Notes: generated by a model not told the origin, from the sequence alone. Shown: positions 1 through 8,572, counted from the first letter of the stretch. The stretch: DNA of 64,000 nucleotides from CAYMCO01 sp964388955 (GCA_964388955.1 CAYMCO010000004.1:135861-199860), one strand, 5' to 3'. Numbers and translations are program-made.

Positions 1-158
1 ACCTTGACACCGGGCCACCCGGCCGCTCCGACAACCATGGCAGCCAATGTGGTCAGCAGTTGTAAGGCCACGATAATCGGCTTCGTCAGTGTAAGGAAAT
101 CGCGGAGCCTCGCCATGCGCGGGGGGCTATCGAGGTGTGTTCTCTCCTGGTTTTCCAC
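1..158 (-). CDS. ctaB: Protoheme IX farnesyltransferase (haem O synthase), N-terminal fragment
   Basis: Partial gene that runs off the left edge. Read from the ATG at 116 the protein begins MARLRDFLTLTKPIIVALQ and continues LLTTLAAMVVGA. This is the characteristic first helix of the UbiA-family haem O synthase (L-T-K-P-x-I, then L-L-T-T-x-A-x-M). The enzyme adds a farnesyl group to haem b in the membrane, making the precursor of haem A used by the oxidase encoded next to it. An in-frame GTG at 158 would add 14 residues; neither start has a strong ribosome binding site, so the start is open. It lies directly downstream of ctaF on the same strand, consistent with one cta operon. Only about 40-53 codons are visible, so catalytic Asp-rich motifs cannot be checked. 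Confidence 0.75.
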   Translation of the reverse strand, partial: MENQERTHLDSPPRMARLRDFLTLTKPIIVALQLLTTLAAMVVGAAGWPGVK

Positions 159-233
159 GTTCAGCGCCACTGGCCGTTATCCTCCTGGGCCCTTGTCCGC
201 GTGTCAGAGGCCTCGCCCGCGCCCCTTCGGTCC

Positions 234-524
234 TTAGGAACGCACCGCAACATAGGCGAAAACAATGAGCAAGACCACGGGAATCAAGAGTATGTACATG
301 TAGATCCGTGAATCGGTTTTCAGATGCATGTAGAAGCCGGCCACCAAGGCGGCTTTGCTGATCGAGAACAAAGCGAAGAGCCCGTTCCGAAGATCCTGGG
401 GAACGCCCAGCCCGGTGGAGAGAAGCACTTCGACCACCGTGATGACTGCCAAAATGAGAAATACCACGGCGTATGTGAGCCGAGAGATCGGCCTTCCTTC
501 TGCTGAAGAGATATTCGCTTTCAT
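234..524 (-). CDS. ctaF: Cytochrome c oxidase subunit IV (caa3 type)
   Basis: A 96-residue membrane protein with three predicted hydrophobic segments (about 17-37, 47-67 and 75-95), the usual size and layout of the small prokaryotic COX4 subunit of haem-copper oxidases. The segment ending in the GFYMHLKTDSR stretch is typical of this family, where a conserved MHLK/MHLR follows the second helix. The subunit has no cofactors and is thought to stabilise subunit I. It follows the subunit III gene by 2 bases on the same strand and precedes ctaB, so it is almost certainly co-transcribed with the oxidase. Confidence 0.85.
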   Translation of the reverse strand: MKANISSAEGRPISRLTYAVVFLILAVITVVEVLLSTGLGVPQDLRNGLFALFSISKAALVAGFYMHLKTDSRIYMYILLIPVVLLIVFAYVAVRS

Positions 525-526
525 AT

Positions 527-1132
527 TTACAGCCCCGAGAGCAGGTAGATCAATGTAAACAGCACGATCCAGACCACATCCACGAAGTGCCAGTAGATGC
601 CAAACACCTCGACACCCATATAGTTTCCGGCATCATATGCCCCCCGGGATGCCTTTACCGCGGTCAGCACGGCCCATATGATGCCTGCAAAGACATGCAG
701 CCCGTGGAAGCCGGTTAACGTGAAGAAGCTGGAGGCGAACACGCTGCTGCCAAGCGTCATCCCTTTCCCGACGAGCTTGGAGAACTCAACCAACTGTCCT
801 GTCAGGAACCCAGCGCCCAGCATGATGGTCACGATGAGGAATCGGACCAGCCCCGCCTGGTCGCCTCTTTGGATAGCAGAGATGCCCATTACCACGCTGA
901 AGCTGGAGGTCAGCAGTATGAAGGTGTTGACTCCGACGAGGACCACATCCAGCAGCGCGGCCTGCTCGGGAGCAGGGTGGTTGAGCTCATAGAAGAGGAA
1001 GGTGGAGATCAAGCCGCCGAAGAACATCACCTCCGAGGCAATGAATAACCAGATCCCCAACTTGAGGTGATCGACGCCCAGCGCCTTTCCGGCCTGGAAG
1101 CGTCCTTCGTCGGCCATGAGTGATTCGGACAT
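527..1132 (-). CDS. ctaE: Cytochrome c oxidase subunit III
   Basis: Encodes 201 residues from the ATG at 1132 (MSESLMADEGRF), chosen because a purine-rich ribosome binding site (GAGGGAGGGAG) sits just upstream; the open frame extends further but overlaps ctaD. Family signatures are visible: the first helix KLGIWLFIASEVMFFGGL with the conserved Glu in SEVMFF, and the late helix FGIYWHFVDVVWIVLF containing the WHFVD motif. Five hydrophobic segments fit the short bacterial form of subunit III. The protein contains no redox centre and supports oxygen delivery and stability of subunit I. Its gene overlaps the end of ctaD, which points to translational coupling. Confidence 0.93.
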   Translation of the reverse strand: MSESLMADEGRFQAGKALGVDHLKLGIWLFIASEVMFFGGLISTFLFYELNHPAPEQAALLDVVLVGVNTFILLTSSFSVVMGISAIQRGDQAGLVRFLIVTIMLGAGFLTGQLVEFSKLVGKGMTLGSSVFASSFFTLTGFHGLHVFAGIIWAVLTAVKASRGAYDAGNYMGVEVFGIYWHFVDVVWIVLFTLIYLLSGL

Positions 1133-1148
1133 CGGCCTGCTCCCTCCC

Positions 1149-2777
1149 TCAATCTCCCGCGGGTTCCGCCGCGATGTGCCTCTCAGCCGGCACGGCCGGC
1201 TCGCCATAGTCATACGGTCCACGGGTTACTCTGGGCAGACGCTCGAAGTTCCCCGGCGGAGGCGGCGAGGTGGTCTGCCATTCCAAGGTCAGGGCGCGCC
1301 ATGGGTTGGCGGATGCCCGGGGCCCGCGCAGCCAACTCCACGCCATATTGAGCACGAAGATCAAGATCGATGTGCCGAGGACATAGGCGCCGATGCTCGA
1401 GACCATGTTAAGAGATGCCAGCTCAGGCCGGTAGTCCACCACCCGGCGCGGCATGCCCTGCAAGCCCAGCAGAAACATCGGCAGGTAGGTCAAGTTGGCC
1501 CCGATGAATGTCAAATAGAACTGCAGTTGTCCCAGAGATTCGTTGTACCTACGGCCGGTGACCTTCGGGAACCAGTAGTAGAACCCCGCCAGGATCGAGA
1601 ACACACTGCCGCCAAACAGCACATAGTGCAGGTGGCCCACAATGAAATAGGTGTCATGCACATGCAGATCGAAGGGGATGGATGCCTGGAATACCCCGGT
1701 GATGCCACCGATCAAGAACATGGAGATGAACCCCAGGGTGAACAGCATGGGCGTCTTCAAATCCAGCTTGCCTCCCCATATTGTGGCCAACCAGGAGAAG
1801 ATCTTGATCCCGGTAGGCACAGCGATGATCATGGAGGTGATCATGAACGGCACTCGCAGGCCGGGGGCCATTCCACTGGCGAACATGTGGTGTGCCCAAA
1901 CCGTCATCCCCAGCACCGCGATGGCCATGCTGGACAGCGCGATGGCCTTGTAGCCGAAGATCGGTTTGCGGGAAAATGGCGGCAGCACCTCGGAGATGAT
2001 CCCCATACCCGGCAGCACCATGATGTACACGGCTGGGTGCGAATAGAACCAGAACACGTTCTGCCAAAGGATGGGATCGCCCCCGGCCTGGACCGTGAAG
2101 AACAGGGTCCCGAGCATTCGGTCGAACACCAGCAGGATGAGCCCGGCGGTCAACATGGGAGTGGCGATGAGCACAATCAGAGCGGTGGCGAACATGCTCC
2201 ATACAAAAAGAGGCATTGACCAGAAGGTCATCCCCTCGGCTCGCATAGTGATGATGGTGGTCAAGAAGTTGATGGCTCCCATAATGGAGGAGGTGCCCAG
2301 GACCGCCACGGCAAGCGCCCACAGGGTCTGACCGTCAGGGACAACTGTCGAAAGCGGTGCATAGGCCGTCCATCCGCTCTCCGCAGGCCCCACCAAAGCG
2401 CTCGTCGCCAAAATCAACCCTGCGACAGGAAACAGCCAGTATGACAAGGCGTTCAATCTCGGAAAGGCCATGTCCCGGGCCCCGATCATGAGCGGGACGA
2501 AATAATTGCCGAACCCCGCCCAGACGGGGATGACCCAAAAGAAGACCATGATCGAGCCGTGATTGGTGATCACCTGGTTGTACAGTTCACCGTTGAGCAG
2601 ACTGATGCCAGGCCGGAGCAGCTCCGTCCGGATCAACATCGCCAAGGTGCCGCCCACAAGGAAGAAGAACAGCGCGGTCACCATGTACTGCACACCGATC
2701 ACCTTGTGATCCGTGTTCCATCTGAAGTAGCGGCGCCAACCCCCGCCGCTTTTCATCGCGTATTCCGCTGTGGCCAT
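1149..2777 (-). CDS. ctaD: Cytochrome c oxidase subunit I, A2-type (haem a, haem a3-CuB)
   Basis: 542 residues with about 12 membrane helices. It is the catalytic subunit that reduces oxygen to water and pumps protons. Haem-copper signatures visible include the CuB/haem histidines in VWAHHMF and the late HVHDTYFIVGHLHYVLFGG segment. The helix VI sequence reads FWFYSHPAVYIMVLP: the Glu of the A1-type HPEVY is replaced by Ala, and a Tyr-Ser pair precedes the His. This is the diagnostic YS motif of A2-type oxidases, as in Rhodothermus and Thermus caa3 enzymes. The C-terminal tail is soluble and carries the PPPPGNFERLPR stretch commonly seen in this family. The gene lies between ctaC and ctaE, all on the minus strand. 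Confidence 0.96.
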   Translation of the reverse strand: MATAEYAMKSGGGWRRYFRWNTDHKVIGVQYMVTALFFFLVGGTLAMLIRTELLRPGISLLNGELYNQVITNHGSIMVFFWVIPVWAGFGNYFVPLMIGARDMAFPRLNALSYWLFPVAGLILATSALVGPAESGWTAYAPLSTVVPDGQTLWALAVAVLGTSSIMGAINFLTTIITMRAEGMTFWSMPLFVWSMFATALIVLIATPMLTAGLILLVFDRMLGTLFFTVQAGGDPILWQNVFWFYSHPAVYIMVLPGMGIISEVLPPFSRKPIFGYKAIALSSMAIAVLGMTVWAHHMFASGMAPGLRVPFMITSMIIAVPTGIKIFSWLATIWGGKLDLKTPMLFTLGFISMFLIGGITGVFQASIPFDLHVHDTYFIVGHLHYVLFGGSVFSILAGFYYWFPKVTGRRYNESLGQLQFYLTFIGANLTYLPMFLLGLQGMPRRVVDYRPELASLNMVSSIGAYVLGTSILIFVLNMAWSWLRGPRASANPWRALTLEWQTTSPPPPGNFERLPRVTRGPYDYGEPAVPAERHIAAEPAGD

Positions 2778-2813
2778 CCCATCACTCCCAATTCGATTTC
2801 GACCCGGGTCTCA

Positions 2814-3836
2814 CTATCGCTTCAGCAGATATTGCACCAGAGCGTTGATCTCCTCGTCCGAGAGTCTCTCGGCGAAATCCTGCGGCATAACCCCCTCGGG
2901 GAAGCCCTCCACCACATTTGCGTTCGGATCCAAGATCGATTGCCGGATGTATGCCGGGGCATCCATGCCCGGGACTCGCTCGCCGGCGCGCTCGCCAATG
3001 CCGTCCAGATCAGGCCCCACCTGCCCCTCTGCGCCAGCATCAGCGAGGGTGTGGCATGCCCCACAGCCCTGGGCCACGAATAGTGCACGCTGCCCATCCA
3101 CCGAATCCAGCGGCTGTTCCGCCGTCGCTCGCTGACTGGACAACCAGCTCTCGAATTCCTCGGGGGTCTCAACAATCGCATCGGTCACCATGCCGGCATG
3201 CCCGGGGCCGCACAATTCAGCGCACTGCACTTGGTATGTCCCGGTGCGTACTGGCCGCAGGGTCAGGTCAGAAATCCGGCCCGGGGTGGCGTCTCGCTTG
3301 ACCCGGAACTGGGGCACATAGAAAGAATGGATCACATCTTCAGAGGTGATCTGCAGATGGGCCTCCCGGTTCAACGGCAAATGGAGCACAGAGGAGGTGA
3401 CCCCGGACTCGGGGTAGGTGAATTGCCATGAGAACTGGCGGCCCACCACCTCGATCACCAAAGGATTCTCACCGGGAAGCTCCGACTTGGTCAGGACTTG
3501 ATAGGAATACAGGCTGATGCTTACCACAATAACCACGGGAATCAACGTCCAAACAATCTCCAGTGCCGTGTTCCCGTGGATCGGTGGGCCGTCCTCCTGA
3601 TCGCCGGGCTGGCGCCGGAAGCGCAGCACCGCATACACCAGTCCCCCCTCAACAACCAAGAAGATGACGGCCGACACACCCAACATCACTCGAAACAGCT
3701 GGTCAACCAACTCCGCACGCTGCGCACCAGGGCGCGGCAATATCCCCGACACATCCACCGCAACGGCAACGTAGACGCCAATGGCGATCAGGGCGATCGA
3801 TATGGCGGCTATGGCGAGAATTCTCCCTCTATTCAA
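2814..3836 (-). CDS. ctaC: Cytochrome c oxidase subunit II with fused cytochrome c domain (caa3)
   Basis: About 340 residues. Helices lie at roughly 4-27 (signal/anchor), 48-71 and 94-114, followed by a periplasmic cupredoxin domain with CuA ligands His170, Cys205, Cys209, His213 and Met216, and a C-terminal class I cytochrome c domain (CGACH, residues 258-262). It takes electrons from a cytochrome c or cupredoxin and passes them from CuA to subunit I. The start chosen is a TTG at 3836 because a strong GGAGGAG lies 8 bases upstream and the protein then opens with a normal positively charged anchor. The frame can be extended to a TTG at 3905 without a ribosome binding site. First gene of the cta operon. 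Confidence 0.94.
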   Translation of the reverse strand: MNRGRILAIAAISIALIAIGVYVAVAVDVSGILPRPGAQRAELVDQLFRVMLGVSAVIFLVVEGGLVYAVLRFRRQPGDQEDGPPIHGNTALEIVWTLIPVVIVVSISLYSYQVLTKSELPGENPLVIEVVGRQFSWQFTYPESGVTSSVLHLPLNREAHLQITSEDVIHSFYVPQFRVKRDATPGRISDLTLRPVRTGTYQVQCAELCGPGHAGMVTDAIVETPEEFESWLSSQRATAEQPLDSVDGQRALFVAQGCGACHTLADAGAEGQVGPDLDGIGERAGERVPGMDAPAYIRQSILDPNANVVEGFPEGVMPQDFAERLSDEEINALVQYLLKR

Positions 3837-3935
3837 TTGGCCGTCTCCTCCCCCAAGTTGAGTCCGCAGCCGACCGCAGCGGCTGCGCGCGATCCTCCCC
3901 ACCAATTGGAAATGTCCTGCTGACCAACCCGCATG

Positions 3936-3964
3936 ATTCTACCATCTCCACCCATATCTATCCA
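3936..3964 (-). promoter_or_regulatory. Candidate promoter of the cta operon
   Basis: On the minus strand TGGATA (3964-3959) and TAGAAT (3941-3936) are separated by 17 bases, a fair sigma-70-type match (4/6 and 5/6). Transcription would begin near 3929, about 90 bases before the ctaC start. It is back to back with the promoter for the cupredoxin gene. Motif reading only. Confidence 0.35.
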
Positions 3965-3980
3965 TTTATTATTGTTCAGA

Positions 3981-3989
3981 TGATATAAT
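3981..3989 (+). promoter_or_regulatory. Extended -10 promoter for the cupredoxin gene
   Basis: The sequence TGATATAAT is a perfect extended -10 element (TGn plus TATAAT). No good -35 box lies 17 bases upstream, as expected when an extended -10 is used. The same 11-mer, TGATATAATCC, recurs upstream of the MFS gene at 15228-15238. Confidence 0.55.
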
Positions 3990-4083
3990 CCGGCCGCAAG
4001 CGGATGGCCCCGAAATCTACGGGGCGACCACATCGAGGAGCAGAGAAGAAGAAAAGCAGAGGCGAACCTTCACGCTGATTGGA

Positions 4084-4467
4084 TTGGGCCTCCTTGTCGC
4101 AGTCATCGCAGGTGCCTGCGGTGGATCAACAGCGCCCGATTCGGCAGAAGTCTCAGTCAGCATGGCCGAGTTCTCCTTCACCCCCTCCGTCGTGTCCGCG
4201 CCGGCGAGCGCCAAGATCACGTTGAAGCTCACCAATAACGGCACGGTAGATCATAACTGGGTTCTCATGGAGGCCGCATACACCGCAGAGCCTCCATTTT
4301 CGGATGAAGATCAATCCCACGTGCTCCAGGAATTCACCTTATCGCCGGGCGAGCAACAGACAGTTACCTTCACCGCGCCGAGCGATCCGGGCAAGTATCA
4401 AGTCGTCTGCAGCGCGCCCGGGCACCTGGAGGCAGGCATGCAGGGGACATTTACCTTCACAGAATGA
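4084..4467 (+). CDS. Plastocyanin-like cupredoxin lipoprotein
   Basis: A 127-residue exported blue-copper protein. A hydrophobic signal segment ends in AGAC, a plausible lipobox, followed by a low-complexity linker and one cupredoxin domain. Type 1 copper ligands can be read as the His in VDHNWV and the Cys, His and Met of VCSAPGHLEAGM. It is a likely one-electron carrier on the outer face of the membrane between the bc/Act complexes and the caa3 oxidase encoded divergently. The start is uncertain. The TTG at 4084 lacks a clear ribosome binding site, and in-frame upstream codons encode a basic stretch (KQRRTFT) that would make a better signal n-region but contain no ATG, GTG or TTG. An ATG at 4004 is in another frame, so a small indel is possible. 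Confidence 0.8.
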   Translation: MGLLVAVIAGACGGSTAPDSAEVSVSMAEFSFTPSVVSAPASAKITLKLTNNGTVDHNWVLMEAAYTAEPPFSDEDQSHVLQEFTLSPGEQQTVTFTAPSDPGKYQVVCSAPGHLEAGMQGTFTFTE

Positions 4468-4557
4468 CCAATGGCCAAATGACAGAGAGGCGACCGATAT
4501 ACAAGGGCTCCCCCACCGAAGAGGGTCCCGCGGCGTCCTTCAGCGCCCCTCTAGGCC

Positions 4558-4586
4558 AGCGGCGCAGGCAATGAGCCTGCGCCGCT
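4558..4586. terminator. Strong hairpin between convergent genes
   Basis: A perfect 12-bp inverted repeat, AGCGGCGCAGGC and its complement, surrounds an AATGA loop. It lies between the convergent cupredoxin and diheme cytochrome genes. There is no T-run on either side, so it may act as a transcript-end stabiliser or factor-assisted terminator rather than a classic intrinsic terminator. Confidence 0.5.
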
Positions 4587-4623
4587 CCATAACCCCGGAA
4601 ATGCCACCCCCATAGTGCGTGGA

Positions 4624-5403
4624 TCAGGCTTGGCGGTAATAGACGACCAAGCCGATAATCAGCAGCGCGGCCACAGCGCCCAGGATGATCAGGCTTTGTG
4701 TCCGCCCCAAGGGGCCGGCCTCCTCAGGCACAGGCGTAGGTGCGGTGGCGGTGGGGCTCAGGCTGAGGACGTAGGCCGCTACATCTTCAACCTGGGCTGG
4801 GCTCAGGGGCCCCCCGTACTGCTCCCCCCAGGCGGGCATGATCGTCCCCTCGATCCCCTGCCCGACTACCTGGCGTATAAAGGCATCCGGATTGATGCCC
4901 GACCAGGTTTTCGCCAGCGGCCAGCCGAAGCGTCCCTGCGCCTCTGCGCCATGGCAGGCCGCGCAGTTGCTCTGGAAGATCACCGCGCCTTCACTAGGGT
5001 CGCCGGTTACATTCGGCAGCGGAGTGATCTCGGGGGGTTGAATGGTGGGCGCTGGTTGCACAGGCTCAGTTCCATTCAAGATGCCCACCAAGTACGCCGC
5101 GATGTCTTCGATATCCTGGTCGGAAAGCGGGCCGCCATATACCGTTCCCCAGGCCGGCATCACCGTTCCCTCTATTCCTTGCGCGACGACCTGGCGGATG
5201 GTCGCATCAGCATCTACCCCAGGGAATGATTCCAGGGAGGCGCCCACGCGGCCCTTGGCATCTTCACCGTGGCACATGGCGCAGTTCTCAAGGTACAGTT
5301 GTGCGCCCCGCTCCGGATCGCCGCCCTCTTGCGCGGCCGCGCCCATGAAAAGCAGGCCAGCCATCATCAGGATCCAAGGAACAGATCTAAGTGTGCGGAG
5401 CAT
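4624..5403 (-). CDS. Membrane-anchored diheme cytochrome c
   Basis: 259 residues: an N-terminal signal peptide ending near residue 24 (GAAAQE), two tandem class I cytochrome c domains with haem motifs CAMCH (41-45) and CAACH (147-151), a Pro/Thr-rich linker, and a C-terminal membrane helix (about 235-255). Each domain has a downstream MPAWG segment supplying the likely axial Met. The two halves are close repeats of each other (both contain IRQVVxQGIEGTxMPAWG), indicating an internal duplication. It lies 80 bases after a second diheme cytochrome and downstream of cytochrome b and Rieske genes, so it is a likely electron acceptor of, or subunit in, the bc-type complex. Confidence 0.88.
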   Translation of the reverse strand: MLRTLRSVPWILMMAGLLFMGAAAQEGGDPERGAQLYLENCAMCHGEDAKGRVGASLESFPGVDADATIRQVVAQGIEGTVMPAWGTVYGGPLSDQDIEDIAAYLVGILNGTEPVQPAPTIQPPEITPLPNVTGDPSEGAVIFQSNCAACHGAEAQGRFGWPLAKTWSGINPDAFIRQVVGQGIEGTIMPAWGEQYGGPLSPAQVEDVAAYVLSLSPTATAPTPVPEEAGPLGRTQSLIILGAVAALLIIGLVVYYRQA

Positions 5404-5484
5404 TCATCGCCTCCGATTGCCGCGGCCCCCTGCGGGCCACCGAGCCATCCGCCCGGCGCACGTCAAGGTCCCGGATCCAGCCGC

Positions 5485-6318
5485 TCACCGCAACGTCAGC
5501 ATATAGGCGATCAGATCGGCCGCCTCTTGTTTTGTCAGTTGGTCGCCAAAGGAAGGGGGCATTACACCCGCGTCGTAGCCGGCGACCACAAAAGCCCCGG
5601 GCCGGACAATAGATTCCAGGAGATACTGCTCCGCGGTGGTCGCCTCTCCGGTGTAATCGGCCTGTTCAAAGCGCGTGGAGGCGCGTTCGCCGATACCCGG
5701 AGCGTCCCCTGAAGGCAGCCAGGCAGGGCCCACATCCGCCAGCACATGGCAGGCCTCACAGCCCAAGCTGGACGCCAATCGCTCCCCCTCCTGCGGGTCG
5801 CCCTCGGGGAGCCGTATGGTGATATCTGTGCCCACGACCGGCTCGGAGGGCACCGGCGTTGACGTCTCCGCCCCTGCCAAGGCGCGACTCTCCCAGTTCA
5901 TGATGAATGCCACAACATTCTTGATCTGGTCCGGCCGCAGCGGGCCGCCGTATTCCTGTGACCAAGTGGGCATGCGCTGTGGATAATTGGTGCCTTCGCT
6001 GGGCACGGGCCTCCCGGCGGAAATCGTGCCCTCCAGATAATCCTCGACCGTGCCCGCGAACCCCACCTCCTCCAATCGCTGGCCGTTGAACATGGCGGCG
6101 GTGTTGATGGCGGGAGCAAGACCTTCGACGCCCTTTCCCTGTGGGCCGTGGCAAGTACGGCAGTTTGAGTCAAAGATCGCCGCGCCTTCTTCTATGCTGC
6201 GCGAGGCGAAGGCGGCAGTATAGGTCCGCATGCGCTGGGATTCGTTGATGCCCACTACGGCCAGCACGACAATGAAAATCACAAAGCACAGCGTCCCAAG
6301 GGTGATATACCATTTCAC
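5485..6318 (-). CDS. Diheme cytochrome c subunit of a bc-type complex
   Basis: 277 residues with an uncleaved N-terminal membrane anchor (about 5-24) and two periplasmic cytochrome c domains, haem motifs CRTCH (53-57) and CEACH (187-191). Likely axial methionines lie in RMPTW and GVMPPSFG. The gene starts 3 bases after the cytochrome b gene ends, so it probably serves as the cytochrome c1 equivalent that receives electrons from the Rieske protein. Diheme cytochromes in this place are also known in actinobacterial bcc complexes and in some Chloroflexota. It is not a close copy of the neighbouring diheme protein, which has a C-terminal anchor instead. Confidence 0.88.
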   Translation of the reverse strand: MKWYITLGTLCFVIFIVVLAVVGINESQRMRTYTAAFASRSIEEGAAIFDSNCRTCHGPQGKGVEGLAPAINTAAMFNGQRLEEVGFAGTVEDYLEGTISAGRPVPSEGTNYPQRMPTWSQEYGGPLRPDQIKNVVAFIMNWESRALAGAETSTPVPSEPVVGTDITIRLPEGDPQEGERLASSLGCEACHVLADVGPAWLPSGDAPGIGERASTRFEQADYTGEATTAEQYLLESIVRPGAFVVAGYDAGVMPPSFGDQLTKQEAADLIAYMLTLR

Positions 6319-6321
6319 GGC

Positions 6322-7911
6322 CTATACCCCCCCATCGTAGTGGCTGTCTTGATGCAGGTATATGGACTCGCTGAATTCCCCAGGCTCTCCGGTCTCAGAG
6401 TTCTGCCAGACCACCCGCAAAGTGATCTTCTTCAACTTGGGTTGCCAATCCTCCACGATCATGAACCCCTGGAAATCGGTGCGCACCGGATCGTCGATGC
6501 TCACCAGTTCGTCGTCGAAAGACTCCAGAAGGTCTTGCATCGCGTAGGTGGGCGCGCTCGCCCATTCGGCGGCCTGGTAGGTGCCGAACTCGAGCTCCTC
6601 CCAGGGCGCCTCCCGCACTGGGCCGGCCTTCGTCTGGGGGAATAGGGAGGCCACGGCTTCCTGTTCGGGCGAAGTCTGCACCCCGTACAGGGGTGTCCCC
6701 ATGTATGTCAGCGCTGCGACCAGAATGACGCTCACAACGGAGACGCTGATCCCCAAGGCGCGATCCCCATAGCGCCTGCTCGGGCCGACCTCCCAATAAG
6801 GCAAAAAGAGCAATGCAAACAGCAAGATCGGCGGCACCACCAGACCCCAGAAGACTTTGTCTCCCAGTTTGAGCATTCCCTGCAGCCACAAGAAGTACCA
6901 GGGCGCGGTGGTGTGCAGTGGGGTGACCAGGGGGTCCGCATGCGCCTCCAGTTTCGCGTGCCAGAAGAAGGCCGCCACGATGACCGTTGCGGCCACAAAG
7001 AGCGATGCATAGAAGAGTTCCCGGGTAAGCACGTTCGGGATGAAGTCCACGCGGTCACCGCGGCCAATCCGCGTCGCGGTGTCTCCCCCCACCTCTTCCG
7101 TCTCGGGCGGCAAGCTGTGCCCGTGAATGATCACTTTGTAGTAGTGCACCGAGAATGCCACAATGCCGGCAATCGGGAGCGCGATCACATGCAGCAGATA
7201 GAAGCGGAGAAGACCGGCGGGGCCGAACTGCGGCCCCCCACGGACCAGGATGTTCAGCGCGCGTCCAAGCGCCTCTGGGGGCGCGGCCTCCACCATGGAG
7301 GACCCGATGGTCACCGCCCACAGACTGAGTTGATCCCAGGGCAGTAGGTAGCCCGAGAAGGAAAGGATCAACGTGATCAACAAGAGTATCACTCCGGTGA
7401 ACCACGTGAACTGCCGCGGCTTCTTGTAGGAGCCAGTGATGAATGTGCGCAACATGTGCAGGCCGACGACGGCCACCATGGCCTCCGCCCCGAAGCGATG
7501 CAAATCGCGCGACAGTTGGCCGAAGGGCACGTTGCTCAGGATGGCCAACATATCCTCATAGGCCACCTCCGGTGAAGGCGTATACCAGATCATCAAGTAC
7601 ACGCCGGTGAGGATCTCCAATGCGAAGAAGAAGGTCGCCAGCCAGCCCAGACGAAGCGTGGGATAGAAACGATCCACCAACTCATGATAGTAGGTCGGCC
7701 GGATGTGGAACCAGAAGCTCTCTTTGTGCGGTTTGATGCGCGGGTTGGGCCGCGGCGCTGGATCGCCACGCAGAATGGACCGGAATTCCTTGAAATCGAT
7801 CCCCGTGGTGACGCGGGTGAATATGTCATCCACCTTTGCAGTCGTCGCCTTTCGGGCGCCCTTCTCCTTGACTTGATCGAGAAAGGGCAGATGCACGCGA
7901 AATCTTGCCAT
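6322..7911 (-). CDS. qcrB: Cytochrome b of a bc1/b6f-type complex
   Basis: 529 residues from the ATG at 7911, which has a GAGGAGAGAAGG ribosome binding site. The frame stays open upstream but would run into the Rieske gene. After a soluble N-terminus of about 80 residues come the b-haem-binding helices, with histidine pairs in HRFGAEAMVAVVGLHMLRTF and in LLHVIALPIAGIVAFSVHYYK. A second part (about residue 280 onward) corresponds to subunit IV/cytochrome b C-terminal helices. The quinol-oxidation PEWY motif appears changed: the matching place reads TTAPWYFLWLQG. The protein oxidises quinol and divides electrons between the Rieske protein and the b haems. Operon order is Rieske, cytochrome b, diheme c, diheme c. 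Confidence 0.92.
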   Translation of the reverse strand: MARFRVHLPFLDQVKEKGARKATTAKVDDIFTRVTTGIDFKEFRSILRGDPAPRPNPRIKPHKESFWFHIRPTYYHELVDRFYPTLRLGWLATFFFALEILTGVYLMIWYTPSPEVAYEDMLAILSNVPFGQLSRDLHRFGAEAMVAVVGLHMLRTFITGSYKKPRQFTWFTGVILLLITLILSFSGYLLPWDQLSLWAVTIGSSMVEAAPPEALGRALNILVRGGPQFGPAGLLRFYLLHVIALPIAGIVAFSVHYYKVIIHGHSLPPETEEVGGDTATRIGRGDRVDFIPNVLTRELFYASLFVAATVIVAAFFWHAKLEAHADPLVTPLHTTAPWYFLWLQGMLKLGDKVFWGLVVPPILLFALLFLPYWEVGPSRRYGDRALGISVSVVSVILVAALTYMGTPLYGVQTSPEQEAVASLFPQTKAGPVREAPWEELEFGTYQAAEWASAPTYAMQDLLESFDDELVSIDDPVRTDFQGFMIVEDWQPKLKKITLRVVWQNSETGEPGEFSESIYLHQDSHYDGGV

Positions 7912-7927
7912 TCCTTCTCTCCTCGGT

Positions 7928-8572
7928 CTAGATCCCTCCACCCGGCTGTGAATTCGGAGCGCCCCGGATGGCCCGGCTCGTATTGATTCGCAGGGAGGAT
8001 GCATTCGGCGGGATTTCAACCGGGCTCGCCTCGTGACTGTCAAAGGTCGGTTCCGTGGTGGAGAGAACGTTGCCAACACCATCTACCACTTCAATCACGA
8101 ATGCGTCCAAGTTGCGGCGCGCGGGCCCATCGATGCGCGCCCCCGTCTTGAGGAATTTCGAACCGTGACAGGGGCATTCGAAGCGGTCATTTGGCGGCGT
8201 CCATTTGTACAAGCAACCCAAGTGCGTACACACTTTGTAGATAGCGCGCACCCCCTTCGTCAACGGATAATCCTCCGGTTGGCGAGGATCGCTCAGTGAA
8301 TCCGGCCCGATGTTCACCAACCAGAACCTGCCTCCGGGGAACTCCTTGGGACTTGTATCCGCAGGGGGAATCTGCTCCACCGGGATCGTAAACACCCCTC
8401 CAAACTCGCCTTGCGGGATGCGGGGGTAGGCATACCAGATGGTGGCTCCTGTCACGCCCAGAGAAGCAGCGGTGATTGTGAAACCCCACAGATAATAGAG
8501 AAACTCGCGCCGATTGATCCGCTGGTCCTCTGCGCCCTCCTCGACCGCGGTCGCCACAACCTCATCACTCAT
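7928..8572 (-). CDS. qcrA: Rieske [2Fe-2S] protein
   Basis: 214 residues. A twin-arginine motif (NRREFLYYLWG, Arg21-Arg22) precedes the single membrane helix, as usual for Tat-exported Rieske proteins. Cluster box I CTHLGC (115-120) and box II CPCHGSKF (133-140) are intact, giving ligands Cys115, His117, Cys133 and His136 and a disulfide between Cys120 and Cys135. The protein transfers one electron from quinol to the cytochrome c subunit. It is the first gene of the bc operon. Its ribosome binding site lies in a CAGGAG sequence just upstream. Confidence 0.95.
   Translation of the reverse strand: MSDEVVATAVEEGAEDQRINRREFLYYLWGFTITAASLGVTGATIWYAYPRIPQGEFGGVFTIPVEQIPPADTSPKEFPGGRFWLVNIGPDSLSDPRQPEDYPLTKGVRAIYKVCTHLGCLYKWTPPNDRFECPCHGSKFLKTGARIDGPARRNLDAFVIEVVDGVGNVLSTTEPTFDSHEASPVEIPPNASSLRINTSRAIRGAPNSQPGGGI

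Noticed and set aside
1116..2219. 367-codon plus-strand frame opposite ctaD
   Set aside because: Low-complexity, His/Gln/Gly-rich translation antisense to a clear subunit I gene; a by-product of high GC codon use.
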